From Duncaniella freteri (GTDB taxonomy: Bacteria; Bacteroidota; Bacteroidia; Bacteroidales; Muribaculaceae), in the NCBI RefSeq assembly GCF_004766125.1, contig NZ_SJSA01000001.1, positions 186,001-250,000 of the forward strand: a stretch of 64,000 nt of DNA, written 5' to 3'. The stretch's first letter is position 1, and each line of letters begins with the position of its first letter. The notes under the pieces are model-generated. The model saw only the letters and a program-made list of their open reading frames with translations. It was not told the DNA's origin and searched no databases. Both the position numbers and the translations under genes were made by a program. Positions 28,602-38,708 of this stretch are shown here, in pieces.

Positions 28602-30305
28602 TTACCAGAAGTAAATATAGAACGCCACTGTGATACCAAGGATAATCATTGTATGAACGACATCCCACTTGTTCCAGCTGGCACGAGTAGCGGCAATCTG
28701 CTCAGGAGTAGAGGTCCCAAACACCAGACCCTGAATCTTCTCAGGTTCCGGAGCTTTGGTGAAGAGGGATACAATCACTCCGACCGCGAGGCAGAACACG
28801 AGCATCCATCCACAGAAGAACAGCCAGTTGCAATCATAGAATACGTACTGGAATAGGCTTCCGTCAACACCGGGCTCAACACCTGCATTGCTGTAATATA
28901 CCTTTGATCCAAGACGTGTAAGTCCGATGATAAGGCCTGAAAGCAACGCCCACATACCACCCTGGGCGGAAGCACGCTTCCACAGAATGCCAATGAGGAA
29001 TGCTGCTGCGATACCGGGAGCGAGCACCGACTGAACATCCTGAAGATACAGATAGAGCACATCGCCAACCGAACGCATCACAGGTATCCAGAGGATGCCG
29101 AGAATAACGATGACCACAGTAGCGATCTGACCGATGCGAACGAGTTTCTTCGGGTCGGTATCAGGACGATAACGCTGATAGAAGTCGATAGTGAACAGAG
29201 CCGCCGATGAGTTGAAAAGTGATGCCAAAGATGACATGAGGGCAGCAAGGATACCACAGACTATAAGACCTTTGACTCCTGCCGGAAGAAGTTTGGCAAC
29301 AAGGGTGGGGAAAGCAGCGTCAGAGTTGACATTTCCATTAGCAAGCATCGGAAGGAAACCCTCACCGCCGGCTGCAATAGCATTCTGATGTATTGCAAAA
29401 GCGATCATGCCTGGAATAAGGAACAGGAACACAGGAAGGAGCTTAAGATAAGCACCGAAAATGGTACCGCGGCGAGCTTCCTTTTCATCCTTGCCCGACA
29501 GAACACGCTGCACGATGAACTGGTCGGTACACCAGTACCAGAAACCGATCACGGCAGAGCCGATGAGAGCACCGAGCCAAGGATACTGGGAGTCATTGTT
29601 GTCACGTATGAGGTTGACCATAGTGTCGCCATACTCATTAACCTTGACACTTGAGCATATACGCATCATCTCGTCCCAGCCGCCAAGTTCCTTGAGTCCG
29701 AGAACAAGAATGATAAGTGAACCGAGCAACAGAATGGGAGTCTGCAACACAGAGGTGTACAGCACCGATTTCATGCCACCGAATATAGTATAGAGCGCGG
29801 TAAGAAGCACCAGACCTATAGCTGCGATCCAGAAGAAGTCAATACCCCAAAGTTCCTCGATTCCGAACACCTGCTGGAACACGAGACCTCCGGCGTAAAC
29901 AGTGACAGCCACCTTGGTGAGCACATAGCTGATAAGCGAGATCGTAGCAAGAATGGTACGTGACTGAGGATTGAAACGACGTTCAAGGAACTCAGGCATT
30001 GTATACACCATCGAGCGGGTATAGAAAGGAACGAACACCCATCCGAGAAGAAGAATCATCCAGCCCTGGATCTCCCAGTGAGCCATCGCCATACCGGATG
30101 AAGCTCCTGAGCCGGCAAGTCCGATGAGATGTTCTGAACCAATATTGGAAGCGAATATTGACGCACCTATGGCAATCCATGTAGCGTCCTTGCCACCAAG
30201 AAAATAGTCGGCGGCGTTGTTTTGCTTCTGCTTCATCACCCATACAATTATACCGATAAGGGCGAGGAAGAAGATAGCAATGACAATCCAGTCAAGTGAG
30301 GTCAT
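28602..30305 (-). CDS. araP: Sodium/solute symporter (SSS family), probable arabinose transporter
   Basis: A 567-aa polytopic transporter with about 14 hydrophobic helices and SSS/SGLT hallmarks: N-terminal helix SLDWIVIAIFFLALIGIIVW, DYFLGGKDATWIAIGASIFA, GSEHLIGLAGSGA and the GLIVCGILAALMSSLASLFN region. It should bring L-arabinose across the inner membrane with sodium. It lies between the mutarotase and araR genes in the arabinose operon, which sets the likely substrate; the name araP follows the B. thetaiotaomicron operon as I recall it. Confidence 0.9.
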   Translation of the reverse strand: MTSLDWIVIAIFFLALIGIIVWVMKQKQNNAADYFLGGKDATWIAIGASIFASNIGSEHLIGLAGSGASSGMAMAHWEIQGWMILLLGWVFVPFYTRSMVYTMPEFLERRFNPQSRTILATISLISYVLTKVAVTVYAGGLVFQQVFGIEELWGIDFFWIAAIGLVLLTALYTIFGGMKSVLYTSVLQTPILLLGSLIILVLGLKELGGWDEMMRICSSVKVNEYGDTMVNLIRDNNDSQYPWLGALIGSAVIGFWYWCTDQFIVQRVLSGKDEKEARRGTIFGAYLKLLPVFLFLIPGMIAFAIHQNAIAAGGEGFLPMLANGNVNSDAAFPTLVAKLLPAGVKGLIVCGILAALMSSLASLFNSSAALFTIDFYQRYRPDTDPKKLVRIGQIATVVIVILGILWIPVMRSVGDVLYLYLQDVQSVLAPGIAAAFLIGILWKRASAQGGMWALLSGLIIGLTRLGSKVYYSNAGVEPGVDGSLFQYVFYDCNWLFFCGWMLVFCLAVGVIVSLFTKAPEPEKIQGLVFGTSTPEQIAATRASWNKWDVVHTMIILGITVAFYIYFW

Positions 30306-30343
30306 TACTTTATAGTATTAAGGTTAATTAAAAGATAAATGAA

Positions 30344-31495
30344 TTATAATGCAAAAAATGACAATGTTGTGTTGCTCTTATATGTGTCACCCGGACGAAG
30401 GAGCACCGAAGGCCATTCAGCCTTATTGGGTGAATCGGGGTAATGCTGAGTCTCAAGAGCAATACCGGTGCGCTGATTGTACACCTTTCCACCCTTGCCG
30501 GTCACTGTGCCGTCGAGGAAGTTGCCTGAATACACCTGTATGCCGGGTTCGTCAGTGTAGATGCTCAGTCCGATACCGCTTTCAGGAGAATAAAGTGTGG
30601 CAGCGATCTTGTCCATATCACCTTTGGAATCGAGCACCCAGTTGTGGTCATATCCATTACCGTTCTTAAGCTGCACAAACTCGAAGTTGTCGATCTGCTC
30701 ACCGACTGAACGCGGAGTGGTGAAATCCATGGGGGTACCCTCAACAGGCAGAATCTCACCAGTGGTCATATAGGTAGAGTCAACAGGTGTGAAATTGGAT
30801 GCATACACATACAATGTATGATCCGTAATAGGTTTCATAGGATCGCCCGACAGATTGAAATAAGAATGATTGGTCATATTTATGACCGTAGCCCTATCGG
30901 TAGTGGCTGAATATGCTATATCAAGTTTGTTTCCAGGAAGAGCTGTATAAGTCACAGTAGCCTTCACGTTTCCAGGGAAACCATTGTCCCCGTCAGGTGA
31001 ATCGATCGAGAGAACAAGAGTTGAATCATTGGGCTGCTCTGCGGAATACACCTGATACTGCCATCCAGTGGGACCACCATGGAGTGTATGCCCGAAATTA
31101 TTTACCGGAAGCTGGATCGAATCTCCGTCGATTACTATACGACCATGGTCTATACGATTGGCGTAACGCCCGATCGCTGCTCCGAAATCAGTCTGGTTAT
31201 TCTCGGGCAGATAAGCCTGTATGCTATCGAAGCCGAGCACTACATCGCGCATCTCTCCATTTCTGTCAGGCACCTGAAGTGCCACTATACGGCCACCATA
31301 ATTAGTAATCGCCGCTTCCATTCCGTCACTGCTCTTTACGGAGTACAGAGCAGTGGGCTTGCCGTCAACCTCAGCAGCAAACTTTTCAGGACTAAGACCT
31401 GCAATCAGAGTTTCGGATACCTTCTGCTTACCCGTGCAGGATACCATCGCCATTGTTGCGACAGTTGCAATTGCCATAAGACTATGCTTCTTCAT
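30344..31495 (-). CDS. araM: Aldose 1-epimerase (mutarotase), lipoprotein
   Basis: About 383 aa, starting at MKKHSLMAIATVATMAMVSC (an in-frame ATG lies two codons upstream at 31501). The lipobox MVSC indicates a periplasmic or outer-membrane lipoprotein. The mutarotase fold is shown by NYGGRIVALQVPDRNGE, GRYANRIDHG, LHGGPTGWQ, the catalytic-region NHSYFNLSGD, and GIALETQHYPDSPN with the conserved Glu. It interconverts alpha and beta anomers of the sugar before uptake. It is the first gene of the arabinose operon, directly behind the AraR-controlled promoter. The symbol follows the B. thetaiotaomicron usage as recalled. Confidence 0.92.
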   Translation of the reverse strand: MKKHSLMAIATVATMAMVSCTGKQKVSETLIAGLSPEKFAAEVDGKPTALYSVKSSDGMEAAITNYGGRIVALQVPDRNGEMRDVVLGFDSIQAYLPENNQTDFGAAIGRYANRIDHGRIVIDGDSIQLPVNNFGHTLHGGPTGWQYQVYSAEQPNDSTLVLSIDSPDGDNGFPGNVKATVTYTALPGNKLDIAYSATTDRATVINMTNHSYFNLSGDPMKPITDHTLYVYASNFTPVDSTYMTTGEILPVEGTPMDFTTPRSVGEQIDNFEFVQLKNGNGYDHNWVLDSKGDMDKIAATLYSPESGIGLSIYTDEPGIQVYSGNFLDGTVTGKGGKVYNQRTGIALETQHYPDSPNKAEWPSVLLRPGDTYKSNTTLSFFAL

Positions 31496-31572
31496 GGTCA
31501 AGTTGTCTGTTTTTTATTGATATATAATGTGATTAGATTCTGATCTTTATCATTCCGGGAGCAACCCCAAAA

Positions 31573-31599
31573 CAATAAGTGTAAAAGCTACACTTATTG
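31573..31599. promoter_or_regulatory. Probable AraR operator
   Basis: A perfect 11-bp inverted repeat, CAATAAGTGTA (31573-31583) and TACACTTATTG (31589-31599), with a 5-bp spacer. It lies about 80-100 bp upstream of the mutarotase start and just downstream of the -7 box at 31607-31614, overlapping the expected transcription start, the classical place for repressor binding. Confidence 0.75.
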
Positions 31600-31606
31600 G
31601 ACGCAC

Positions 31607-31638
31607 CAAAGTTACGACTTATTGCCTGAGTCCACAAA
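31607..31638 (-). promoter_or_regulatory. Promoter of the arabinose operon
   Basis: The minus strand has TTTG (-33, 31635-31638) and TAACTTTG (-7, 31607-31614) with an exact 20-bp spacer, a full match to the Bacteroidetes promoter pattern. The operator palindrome begins 8 bp downstream. Confidence 0.75.
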
Positions 31639-31762
31639 ACAATTCATATGTTTTATAACATATACATTATATTTTTCCAAATTATACAGCATTAGCAAGA
31701 CAAAAACAGTCCATATAACCCAACATTTGTTTTCCGACTCGCTCTATGTCACTACTTTTTAT

Positions 31763-31770
31763 TAACTTTG
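31763..31770 (+). promoter_or_regulatory. Probable -7 box of the purB operon
   Basis: TAACTTTG lies 35 bp upstream of the purB start. No good TTTG is found at the 20-bp spacing. The divergent spacer 31502-31804 contains this, the ara promoter and the AraR operator; I see no gene in it. Confidence 0.5.
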
Positions 31771-31804
31771 CAAAAAATATTCATAAAATAACACGCAGCA
31801 CACA

Positions 31805-33148
31805 ATGAATCTTACCGAGCTTACAGCCATTTCCCCTGTCGACGGTCGCTATCGCAACAAATGCGAACGCCTTGATGAATACTTTTCGGAATATGCCCTG
31901 ATACGTTATCGCGTAAAGGTAGAGATAGAATATTTTATAGCCCTCTGCGAGATACCTTTGGGCCCGCTCGCTACAGTGAATCATGACGTGTTCGTATCGC
32001 TGCGAGATATCTATAAGAATTTCACAGTCAATGACGCCGCTCGCATCAAGGAGATCGAAAGCGTAACCAATCATGACGTCAAAGCAGTAGAATATTTCCT
32101 GAAAGAACGTTTCGATGCGCTCGGCTTGGAGTCCTACAAGGAATTCATTCATTTCGGACTCACATCGCAGGATATCAACAATACCGCAGTGCCGATGTCG
32201 ATTGCCGATGCCATACGCGACACATACCGTCCGCAACTCATCGAAATGATCAACCATCTTGAAGCTCGCGCCGACGAGTGGTATGAGATCCCCATGCTTG
32301 CCAAAACCCACGGACAGCCGGCCTCACCTACCCGACTTGGCAAAGAAATACGCGTGTTCAGCTACCGTCTGCGCCGTCAGTTGGAAATGCTCGACGCCGT
32401 GAAAATCAGCGGCAAATTCGGAGGAGCCACAGGTAACTTCAATGCCCATCTATGTGCATTCCCAGGTATCGACTGGAGAGATTTCGGCGCAAGATTCCTA
32501 AGCGAACGACTCGGAATAGAGCGTGAAGAATACACCACACAGATATCAAACTACGATAATCTCGCAGCACTTTTCGATGCACTTGCACGTATCAACGATA
32601 TCATACTCGACCTTGACCGCGACATGTGGATGTACATCTCAATGGAGTACTTCAAGCAGAAAATCAAGGAAGGCGAAGTTGGTTCATCAGCAATGCCTCA
32701 CAAGGTCAATCCCATTGATTTCGAGAACTCCGAGGGCAATATCGGCATAGCCAACGCACTGTTCAAGCACCTTGCAGGCAAACTGCCAGTGTCACGTCTG
32801 CAACGCGACCTTACTGACTCCACAGTGCTGCGCAATATCGGAGTGCCTTTGGCTAATACACTTATAGCCATAGCTTCCACCATGAAAGGACTCGGGAAGC
32901 TCCTTCTCAACCGTGAAGCCATAGATACCGATCTTGACAACACATGGAGTGTCGTTGCAGAAGCAATACAGACTGTGCTGCGTCGCGAAGGCTATCCCAA
33001 ACCATATGAGACCCTAAAGGCACTCACCCGCACCAACACCCACGTAACAGCCGAAAGCATTGCCGAATTCATCGAGACCCTGAACGTGAGCCCCGAAATT
33101 AAAGACGAACTTCGCAAACTTTCCCCGCATTCCTACACAGGATATTGA
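31805..33148 (+). CDS. purB: Adenylosuccinate lyase
   Basis: A 447-aa fumarase/aspartase-family enzyme acting twice in purine synthesis (SAICAR to AICAR, and adenylosuccinate to AMP). It begins with TAISPVDGRYRNKCERLDEY, typical of the E. coli-like PurB branch; the family signature SSAMPHKVNPIDFENSEGN is near residue 294 and KTHGQPASPTRLGKE near 165. It is the first of a five-gene cluster with a small membrane protein, dxs, trkA and trkH. Confidence 0.97.
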   Translation: MNLTELTAISPVDGRYRNKCERLDEYFSEYALIRYRVKVEIEYFIALCEIPLGPLATVNHDVFVSLRDIYKNFTVNDAARIKEIESVTNHDVKAVEYFLKERFDALGLESYKEFIHFGLTSQDINNTAVPMSIADAIRDTYRPQLIEMINHLEARADEWYEIPMLAKTHGQPASPTRLGKEIRVFSYRLRRQLEMLDAVKISGKFGGATGNFNAHLCAFPGIDWRDFGARFLSERLGIEREEYTTQISNYDNLAALFDALARINDIILDLDRDMWMYISMEYFKQKIKEGEVGSSAMPHKVNPIDFENSEGNIGIANALFKHLAGKLPVSRLQRDLTDSTVLRNIGVPLANTLIAIASTMKGLGKLLLNREAIDTDLDNTWSVVAEAIQTVLRREGYPKPYETLKALTRTNTHVTAESIAEFIETLNVSPEIKDELRKLSPHSYTGY

Positions 33149-33170
33149 GATTCTTCCAATATAAAACAAA

Positions 33171-33359
33171 ATGTCCACACAACATAAAATCCGCTTCATA
33201 TTCCTTGCTGCCCTATGGCTGTTGCTTTGCTATATGGTGATAGCGTCACAGCCTTTCACTCTGTGGGTGCTCTTCGTAATAGTGGCATCAGGTACAGTCG
33301 TGTGGGCACCATTGTATAAGAAATATATTAAGAATGGAAAAGGAAAAGACGAACGTTGA
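33171..33359 (+). CDS. Small two-helix membrane protein
   Basis: A 62-aa protein with two hydrophobic helices ([18 protein letters not shown] and [19 protein letters not shown]) and a basic tail ending KNGKGKDER. It begins 22 bp after purB and overlaps the dxs start by 26 bp, so it is likely co-translated. I do not recognise a named family. The clean spacing and membrane pattern support a real gene, but there is no functional evidence. Confidence 0.65.
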   Translation: MSTQHKIRFIFLAALWLLLCYMVIASQPFTLWVLFVIVASGTVVWAPLYKKYIKNGKGKDER

Positions 33360-35271
33360 CGCCACCACCCCACTGCTCGACACAATCGACTCCCCTGCGG
33401 ATCTGCGCAAGCTGCCTGCCGAAAGGCTACCACAGGTGTGCGCCGAGTTACGCTCGTTCCTCATAAATTCACTCTCTTCTCACCCTGGGCATTTTGCCTC
33501 ATCAATGGGAGCTGTGGAACTGACCGTGGCTCTCCATTACGTGTTCAACACCCCTTATGACCGGATCGTATGGGATGTCGGACACCAAGCTTATTGCCAT
33601 AAGCTCCTGACAGGACGCAGAGATGCATTCAGCACCAACCGCACACTCGGCGGACTGTCAGGCTTCCCCTCTCCCAAAGAAAGTGAGTATGACACATTCA
33701 CAGCAGGTCATGCCTCCAACTCAATATCAGCAGGGCTCGGCATGGCAGTCGCAGCATCTGTACACAAGGATGAGCCTCACCGCAATGTCGTTGCCGTGAT
33801 AGGTGATGCCTCAATAAGCGGCGGACTGGCATTCGAAGGGCTCAACAACGCAGCCAATTCCAATTCCGATCTGCTTATAATCCTCAACGATAATGACATG
33901 TCGATTGACAGGAATGTAGGCTCACTCAACTCATACCTGGCGCATCTCACATCATCGAAAGGATATAACGACCTGCGCTACAGCCTGGCAGGTATCCTAA
34001 GGAAATACAATCTTATAACAGACATCGGCAAAGGCCGCATCACGCGTTTCAACAATAGCCTCAAGTCGCTTATCAACCATGAGCAAAACATATTCGAGGG
34101 ACTGAACATACGTTATTTCGGACCGTTTGACGGCAACGATGTCGCCACTGTGGTGAAAGTGCTAAACGACATCAAGGACTTCAAGGGGCCCAGAATTCTT
34201 CATCTGCGCACCACAAAGGGTAAAGGATTTCTGCCTGCTGAAAAGGACCCTGCCACATGGCACGCTCCAGGGATATTCGACCCCGCCACCGGAGAACGCC
34301 CCCAGGAGTCGCCTGAAAAACCGCCCAAATATCAGGACATCTTCGGCTCAACTCTGGTCGAGATCGCCGACTCGCATCCTGAAGTGGTAGGCATCACAGC
34401 CGCTATGCCATCAGGAACATCAATGAACAAACTGGCTGAAAAATATCCTGAAAGAACATTCGATGTTGGTATCTCTGAGGGACATGCAGTGACATTCTCA
34501 GGCGGACTCGCCAAAGATGGCATGAAGCCGTTTGTCGCCATCTATAGCTCATTCCTGCAACGTGCTTACAGCCATATAATCCATGATGTGGCAATAGAAG
34601 GATTGCCTGTGACATTCTGTATCGACCGTGCTGGACTCGTTGGTGAGGACGGACCTACCCACCATGGAGTCTTTGACCTCGCATATCTTCGCTCAATACC
34701 TGGCATGACAATAGCTGCGCCGCGCAACGGTGATGAGCTGCGCAGACTGATGCACACATCACTAACCCTCGACGGACCTATAGCAATCCGATATCCGAGA
34801 GGAAGAGCGAAAAACAAACTCTCAGGCACAATCGAACACGTAACCATAGGCAAAGGGGTGAGAATAAAAGACGGCAATGACCTTGCAATCCTCACTATCG
34901 GAACGGTAGCCGATGACACAACCGATGCTATCAAGCAAGCCGAACACGATACAGGAAAGAGCATCGCCCACTACGACATGCGTTTCGTCAAACCTCTTGA
35001 CTCAGATATACTCACCGAAGTAGCCCGCAAGAGATGCCCTATCATAACAATTGAGGACGGCACAGTCAACGGAGGCATGGGATCAGCCGTACTCGAATGG
35101 CTCGCCGACTATTTTAATTCCTCAGAACGCGAAGAGACAGCTATGCCACGCCTTATACGCATGGGTGTACCAGACCGTTTCATATCGCAAGGCACACCTG
35201 ACCAACTGCACCACCTGTGCGGATTCGATGCCGAAGGTATCTACAAAACCATTAAGAGCATCCTTAAATGA
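33334..35271 (+). CDS. dxs: 1-deoxy-D-xylulose-5-phosphate synthase
   Basis: A 645-aa thiamine-diphosphate enzyme that makes DXP from pyruvate and glyceraldehyde-3-P, first step of the MEP isoprenoid pathway. Seen: [38 protein letters not shown], the ThDP/Mg motif [18 protein letters not shown] with NDNDMSI (replacing the more common GDGALTGG form), the pyrimidine-domain [18 protein letters not shown], and [19 protein letters not shown]. The C-terminal transketolase domain ends in [10 protein letters not shown]. It overlaps both the small membrane gene (26 bp) and trkA (ATGA overlap). Confidence 0.97.
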   Translation: MEKEKTNVDATTPLLDTIDSPADLRKLPAERLPQVCAELRSFLINSLSSHPGHFASSMGAVELTVALHYVFNTPYDRIVWDVGHQAYCHKLLTGRRDAFSTNRTLGGLSGFPSPKESEYDTFTAGHASNSISAGLGMAVAASVHKDEPHRNVVAVIGDASISGGLAFEGLNNAANSNSDLLIILNDNDMSIDRNVGSLNSYLAHLTSSKGYNDLRYSLAGILRKYNLITDIGKGRITRFNNSLKSLINHEQNIFEGLNIRYFGPFDGNDVATVVKVLNDIKDFKGPRILHLRTTKGKGFLPAEKDPATWHAPGIFDPATGERPQESPEKPPKYQDIFGSTLVEIADSHPEVVGITAAMPSGTSMNKLAEKYPERTFDVGISEGHAVTFSGGLAKDGMKPFVAIYSSFLQRAYSHIIHDVAIEGLPVTFCIDRAGLVGEDGPTHHGVFDLAYLRSIPGMTIAAPRNGDELRRLMHTSLTLDGPIAIRYPRGRAKNKLSGTIEHVTIGKGVRIKDGNDLAILTIGTVADDTTDAIKQAEHDTGKSIAHYDMRFVKPLDSDILTEVARKRCPIITIEDGTVNGGMGSAVLEWLADYFNSSEREETAMPRLIRMGVPDRFISQGTPDQLHHLCGFDAEGIYKTIKSILK

Positions 35272-36602
35272 AAATAATCATCGCCGGCTGCGGAGAGGTG
35301 GGCTCACATCTTGCCAAACTCCTTTCGCGTGAGGAACAGGACATAACTGTAGTGGACGAGGACAGCACTAAACTTGCGATACTCGATTCCAACTATAATC
35401 TGCTCACAGTGCAGGGTCGCCCCACATCATTCAAGACACTTCGACAGGCAGGTGTGGAAGGATGCGACCTGTTCATAGCCGTTACTCCATTCGAGACACG
35501 CAATATCGTGGCATGTGCCATAGCCCGAAGCCTTGGTGCAGAAAAGACTGTGGCACGAGTGGATAATTTTGAGTTCAAAGATCCCGATAACCGGAATTTC
35601 TTCGCATCTATCGGCACCGATGACCTTATATATCCGGAATATCTTGCCGCACTTGAGATTATCACAGCTCTAAAGCACAACTGGGTTAGACACTGGTTTG
35701 AACTTCACGACGGCGAACTGATACTTGTCGGAGTGAAGCTTCGCGACGGTGCCCCGCTGATAGGCAAGCTACTCAAGGACCTGGGACGTACCATACACGA
35801 TTTCCATGTAGCAGCAATAAAACGCAACCATGAGACCATCATCCCTCGCGGTGACGACAAACTGCTATCCAATGATATAGTATACTTCATGACTACCCGT
35901 GAGCACGTCGACAATCTCATACCCTTATGTGGCAAGATCGAACGACGAATACATGACGTAATCATAATGGGAGGCAGTCGCATAGCACGTCAGCTATGCC
36001 AGATGGCAGGCGACAAATTCAATTTCAAGATACTTGATCCTGACCGCGAAAAATGCCTCAAACTGTCGGAGCAATGCCATAATGCCTTGGTGATAAACGC
36101 CGACGCCCGCGACACAGATGTCCTGAGCGATGCAGGAATCACTGATGCCGATGCATTCATAGCCATCTCGGACAGCAGCGAGTCCAATATCCTCACCTGT
36201 CTGGCAGCCAAGGAGTTCGGAGTAAAAAAAACCATTGCTGAAGTTGAGAATCTACAGTTCATATCCGAGGCTGAGGGCTTGAATATTGGTACTGTAGTCA
36301 ATAAAAAGCTTCTGGCTTCATCACGAATATTCCAGATGCTTCTCGACCGAGACACATCCACATCAAAGTGTCTCGCCCTTGCAGATGCCGAAGTTGCGGA
36401 AATTGTAGCCAAAGAAGGCTCAAAAATCACTCGCGCACCCATCAAGGACCTGCGCCTGTCGAGCTATATGACAATTGCCGGACTCATACGCGACGGCAAA
36501 GGTCAGCTCGTGAGCGGAAACACCACCATTCAAGCCGGCGACCGTGTAGTAGTCTTTACACTCGACGGTGTAATCCACAAAGTAGAGAAACTCTTCTCAT
36601 AA
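35268..36602 (+). CDS. trkA: Trk potassium uptake regulatory protein TrkA
   Basis: A 444-aa cytoplasmic protein with two TrkA-N/TrkA-C repeats: the first NAD-binding fold starts [19 protein letters not shown], the second around residue 225 ([19 protein letters not shown]). The TrkA-C parts follow ([19 protein letters not shown]). It binds NAD(H)/nucleotides and gates the TrkH channel, encoded 16 bp downstream. Its ATG overlaps the dxs stop codon (ATGA), so the two proteins are translationally coupled although unrelated in function. Confidence 0.96.
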   Translation: MKIIIAGCGEVGSHLAKLLSREEQDITVVDEDSTKLAILDSNYNLLTVQGRPTSFKTLRQAGVEGCDLFIAVTPFETRNIVACAIARSLGAEKTVARVDNFEFKDPDNRNFFASIGTDDLIYPEYLAALEIITALKHNWVRHWFELHDGELILVGVKLRDGAPLIGKLLKDLGRTIHDFHVAAIKRNHETIIPRGDDKLLSNDIVYFMTTREHVDNLIPLCGKIERRIHDVIIMGGSRIARQLCQMAGDKFNFKILDPDREKCLKLSEQCHNALVINADARDTDVLSDAGITDADAFIAISDSSESNILTCLAAKEFGVKKTIAEVENLQFISEAEGLNIGTVVNKKLLASSRIFQMLLDRDTSTSKCLALADAEVAEIVAKEGSKITRAPIKDLRLSSYMTIAGLIRDGKGQLVSGNTTIQAGDRVVVFTLDGVIHKVEKLFS

Positions 36603-36618
36603 TCAACCTGAAAATCCC

Positions 36619-38115
36619 ATGGGTCGTCGCGTCCGGCAGCTTAATCAGTATTTTACTACAATCAACTTCCCGGTGTTGCTCCGCATCATCGGGCTTCTCC
36701 TCATAATAGAATCAGTGTTTCTACTGATACCACTCACTACATGTCTGATATACGGAGAAAATGACTGGAGATGTTTTCTGATAGCATTCGGCGTGACAGC
36801 CATTACAGGAGGGGCTATGGCTTTCACCATACATCCTTCCACACCATCAATGGGCAAACGTGAAGGCTTCCTTCTCACAGCATTGGTGTGGGTGTTCTTT
36901 TCCGCATTTGGAATGCTCCCTTTCATGTTTATGGAAAATCAGCCATTGAGCGTGTCTGACGCATTCTTCGAGGCTATGTCGGGATTCACCACCACAGGAG
37001 CCACAATCATGAAGTCCATATCCCACTTGAGCCACGGAGCTGTCATATGGCGATCAGTCATGCAATGGATCGGAGGCATGGGAATCATACTCTTCACTTT
37101 GGCAGTGATACCAATGCTCAACCACTCTGGAGGAATGCAGATGTTCAATGCCGAGGTCACGGGCATCACTCACGACAAACTTCGCCCACGTATATCCCAG
37201 ACAGCCAAAAGCCTGTGGCTTATATATATAACACTGACAGTCATTCTTTTTATTCTTCTTATAATCGGTCCGATGGAGGGGTTTGATGCCCTGTGCTATT
37301 CATTCTCCATCATGTCAACAGGAGGTTTTGCAACTTCTGATGAGGGGCTCGGTCTATGGAAGAGCGATTATATCGAAGTGGTTGCAACATTCTTCATGTT
37401 TATAGGAGGCGTAAGTTTCTCATTGATATACCGAGCCGTGCACAGAGATTTCCGCACAGTATGGGGCAATGACGTATTTCGCACTTATCTTGGGGTCATA
37501 GCTGCCTGCTATGTGATATTCGCCCTGTCAATATGGTATAACGGTCAGATAACCTCCTGGAAGTCCATAACACTTGACCCTCTGTTCCAGATAGTCTCAA
37601 TGATTTCCTCTACAGGCTTCGAGGTGCCTGAATTCGGCACATGGGGCACATTCGTACTATCCATAGTTTTCCTGCTAATGTTTTTCGGAGCCTGCGCAGG
37701 CTCCACGAGCGGAGGTGCGAAACTCGACCGTCTCATATATATGCTCCAGAATTGCCGTAACGAAGTAGAAAGGTGCATACATCCAAACAACATACTTACT
37801 GTCAGGGTTAACGGTAAGGTGATACCTCACGAGACGGTGTCGAAAGTAATCGCATTCCTGTGCCTTTACGTGCTCATAATCCTCATCGGGGGCATAATTC
37901 TTACAGCAATGGGATTGCCGCTCATCGATGCGTTCTTTTCAGCTTTCACATGCATAAGCAACACAGGGCTGAGTGCGGGAGTGACAGGCTACGGCAGCAC
38001 ATTCTCAATCATTCCGGATGCAGGAAAGTGGGTGCTTGCTATTATAATGCTAATAGGTCGACTCGAACTATTCACCGTACTGCTCCTGTTCACCCCTACT
38101 TTCTGGAAGAAATAG
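36619..38115 (+). CDS. trkH: Trk potassium uptake protein TrkH
   Basis: A 498-aa inner-membrane K+ translocator with four membrane-pore-membrane repeats. Selectivity-filter-like segments are visible, for example SGFTTTGATI, MSTGGFATSDEG, SSTGFEVPEFG and SNTGLSAGVTG, one per repeat. It works with TrkA encoded immediately upstream. It ends 3 bp before the stop of the convergent Nudix gene, with no terminator between them. Confidence 0.97.
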   Translation: MGRRVRQLNQYFTTINFPVLLRIIGLLLIIESVFLLIPLTTCLIYGENDWRCFLIAFGVTAITGGAMAFTIHPSTPSMGKREGFLLTALVWVFFSAFGMLPFMFMENQPLSVSDAFFEAMSGFTTTGATIMKSISHLSHGAVIWRSVMQWIGGMGIILFTLAVIPMLNHSGGMQMFNAEVTGITHDKLRPRISQTAKSLWLIYITLTVILFILLIIGPMEGFDALCYSFSIMSTGGFATSDEGLGLWKSDYIEVVATFFMFIGGVSFSLIYRAVHRDFRTVWGNDVFRTYLGVIAACYVIFALSIWYNGQITSWKSITLDPLFQIVSMISSTGFEVPEFGTWGTFVLSIVFLLMFFGACAGSTSGGAKLDRLIYMLQNCRNEVERCIHPNNILTVRVNGKVIPHETVSKVIAFLCLYVLIILIGGIILTAMGLPLIDAFFSAFTCISNTGLSAGVTGYGSTFSIIPDAGKWVLAIIMLIGRLELFTVLLLFTPTFWKK

Positions 38116-38118
38116 ACA

Positions 38119-38694
38119 TCATATACCGGATTTCATCATAGCAAAGTGCTTCCACAATGGTGCAGCCATAAGCGACTGCCTGATATCGTCGGTAACAAGC
38201 ATTTCACGCACTTCATCCTCACTCAAAAGACATACGGTTATATCCTCGGTATTATCGAGGTGCTGAGAATCAACCGGGACAACATTTCGGGCCGTGTAAC
38301 AATACGTCAGATTATTCTGACTGCCAGGATTGGCAGAAATCACCATTGAGAGTTCCCATTCTCCACCTCCGAAACCTGTCTCCTCAAGAAGTTCTCGCCT
38401 GGCACCATCCAAAGGGTCCTCATTCTCCTCGACCACACCTGCACACAACTCCGTAGCGACAACTCCGAGACCGTGACGATATTGTTTCACCATCACATAT
38501 TTTCCTTCAGGAGTTATGGCTATGACATTAATCCACTTCGGATATTCTATCACATAATATTCCGGATGGACAGTGCCATTCGGCAATTCTACAGTGTCGC
38601 GACGCACTGTAAGCCACGGTCGACGCGACAGATACTCAGTATCAATCACACGCCACTTCATGGAGTCATCAGCAGGATTGTCAGTATATTTCAT
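38119..38694 (-). CDS. Nudix hydrolase (ADP-sugar pyrophosphatase-like)
   Basis: A 191-aa protein with an intact Nudix box, GVVEENEDPLDGARRELLEE followed by TGF (Gx5Ex7REUxEExGU). The preceding PNGTVHPEYYVIEYPKWINV and VKQYRHGLGVVATELCAG fit ADP-ribose/ADP-sugar pyrophosphatases. Substrate is not certain. The gene starts 14 bp after recQ, so it is probably co-transcribed, and is tail-to-tail with trkH. Confidence 0.88.
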   Translation of the reverse strand: MKYTDNPADDSMKWRVIDTEYLSRRPWLTVRRDTVELPNGTVHPEYYVIEYPKWINVIAITPEGKYVMVKQYRHGLGVVATELCAGVVEENEDPLDGARRELLEETGFGGGEWELSMVISANPGSQNNLTYCYTARNVVPVDSQHLDNTEDITVCLLSEDEVREMLVTDDIRQSLMAAPLWKHFAMMKSGI

Positions 38695-38708
38695 TTCTAT
38701 CTTTTATT

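Noticed and set aside
31781..32311. 176-aa minus-strand frame in purB
   Set aside because: Antisense shadow of a highly conserved gene.
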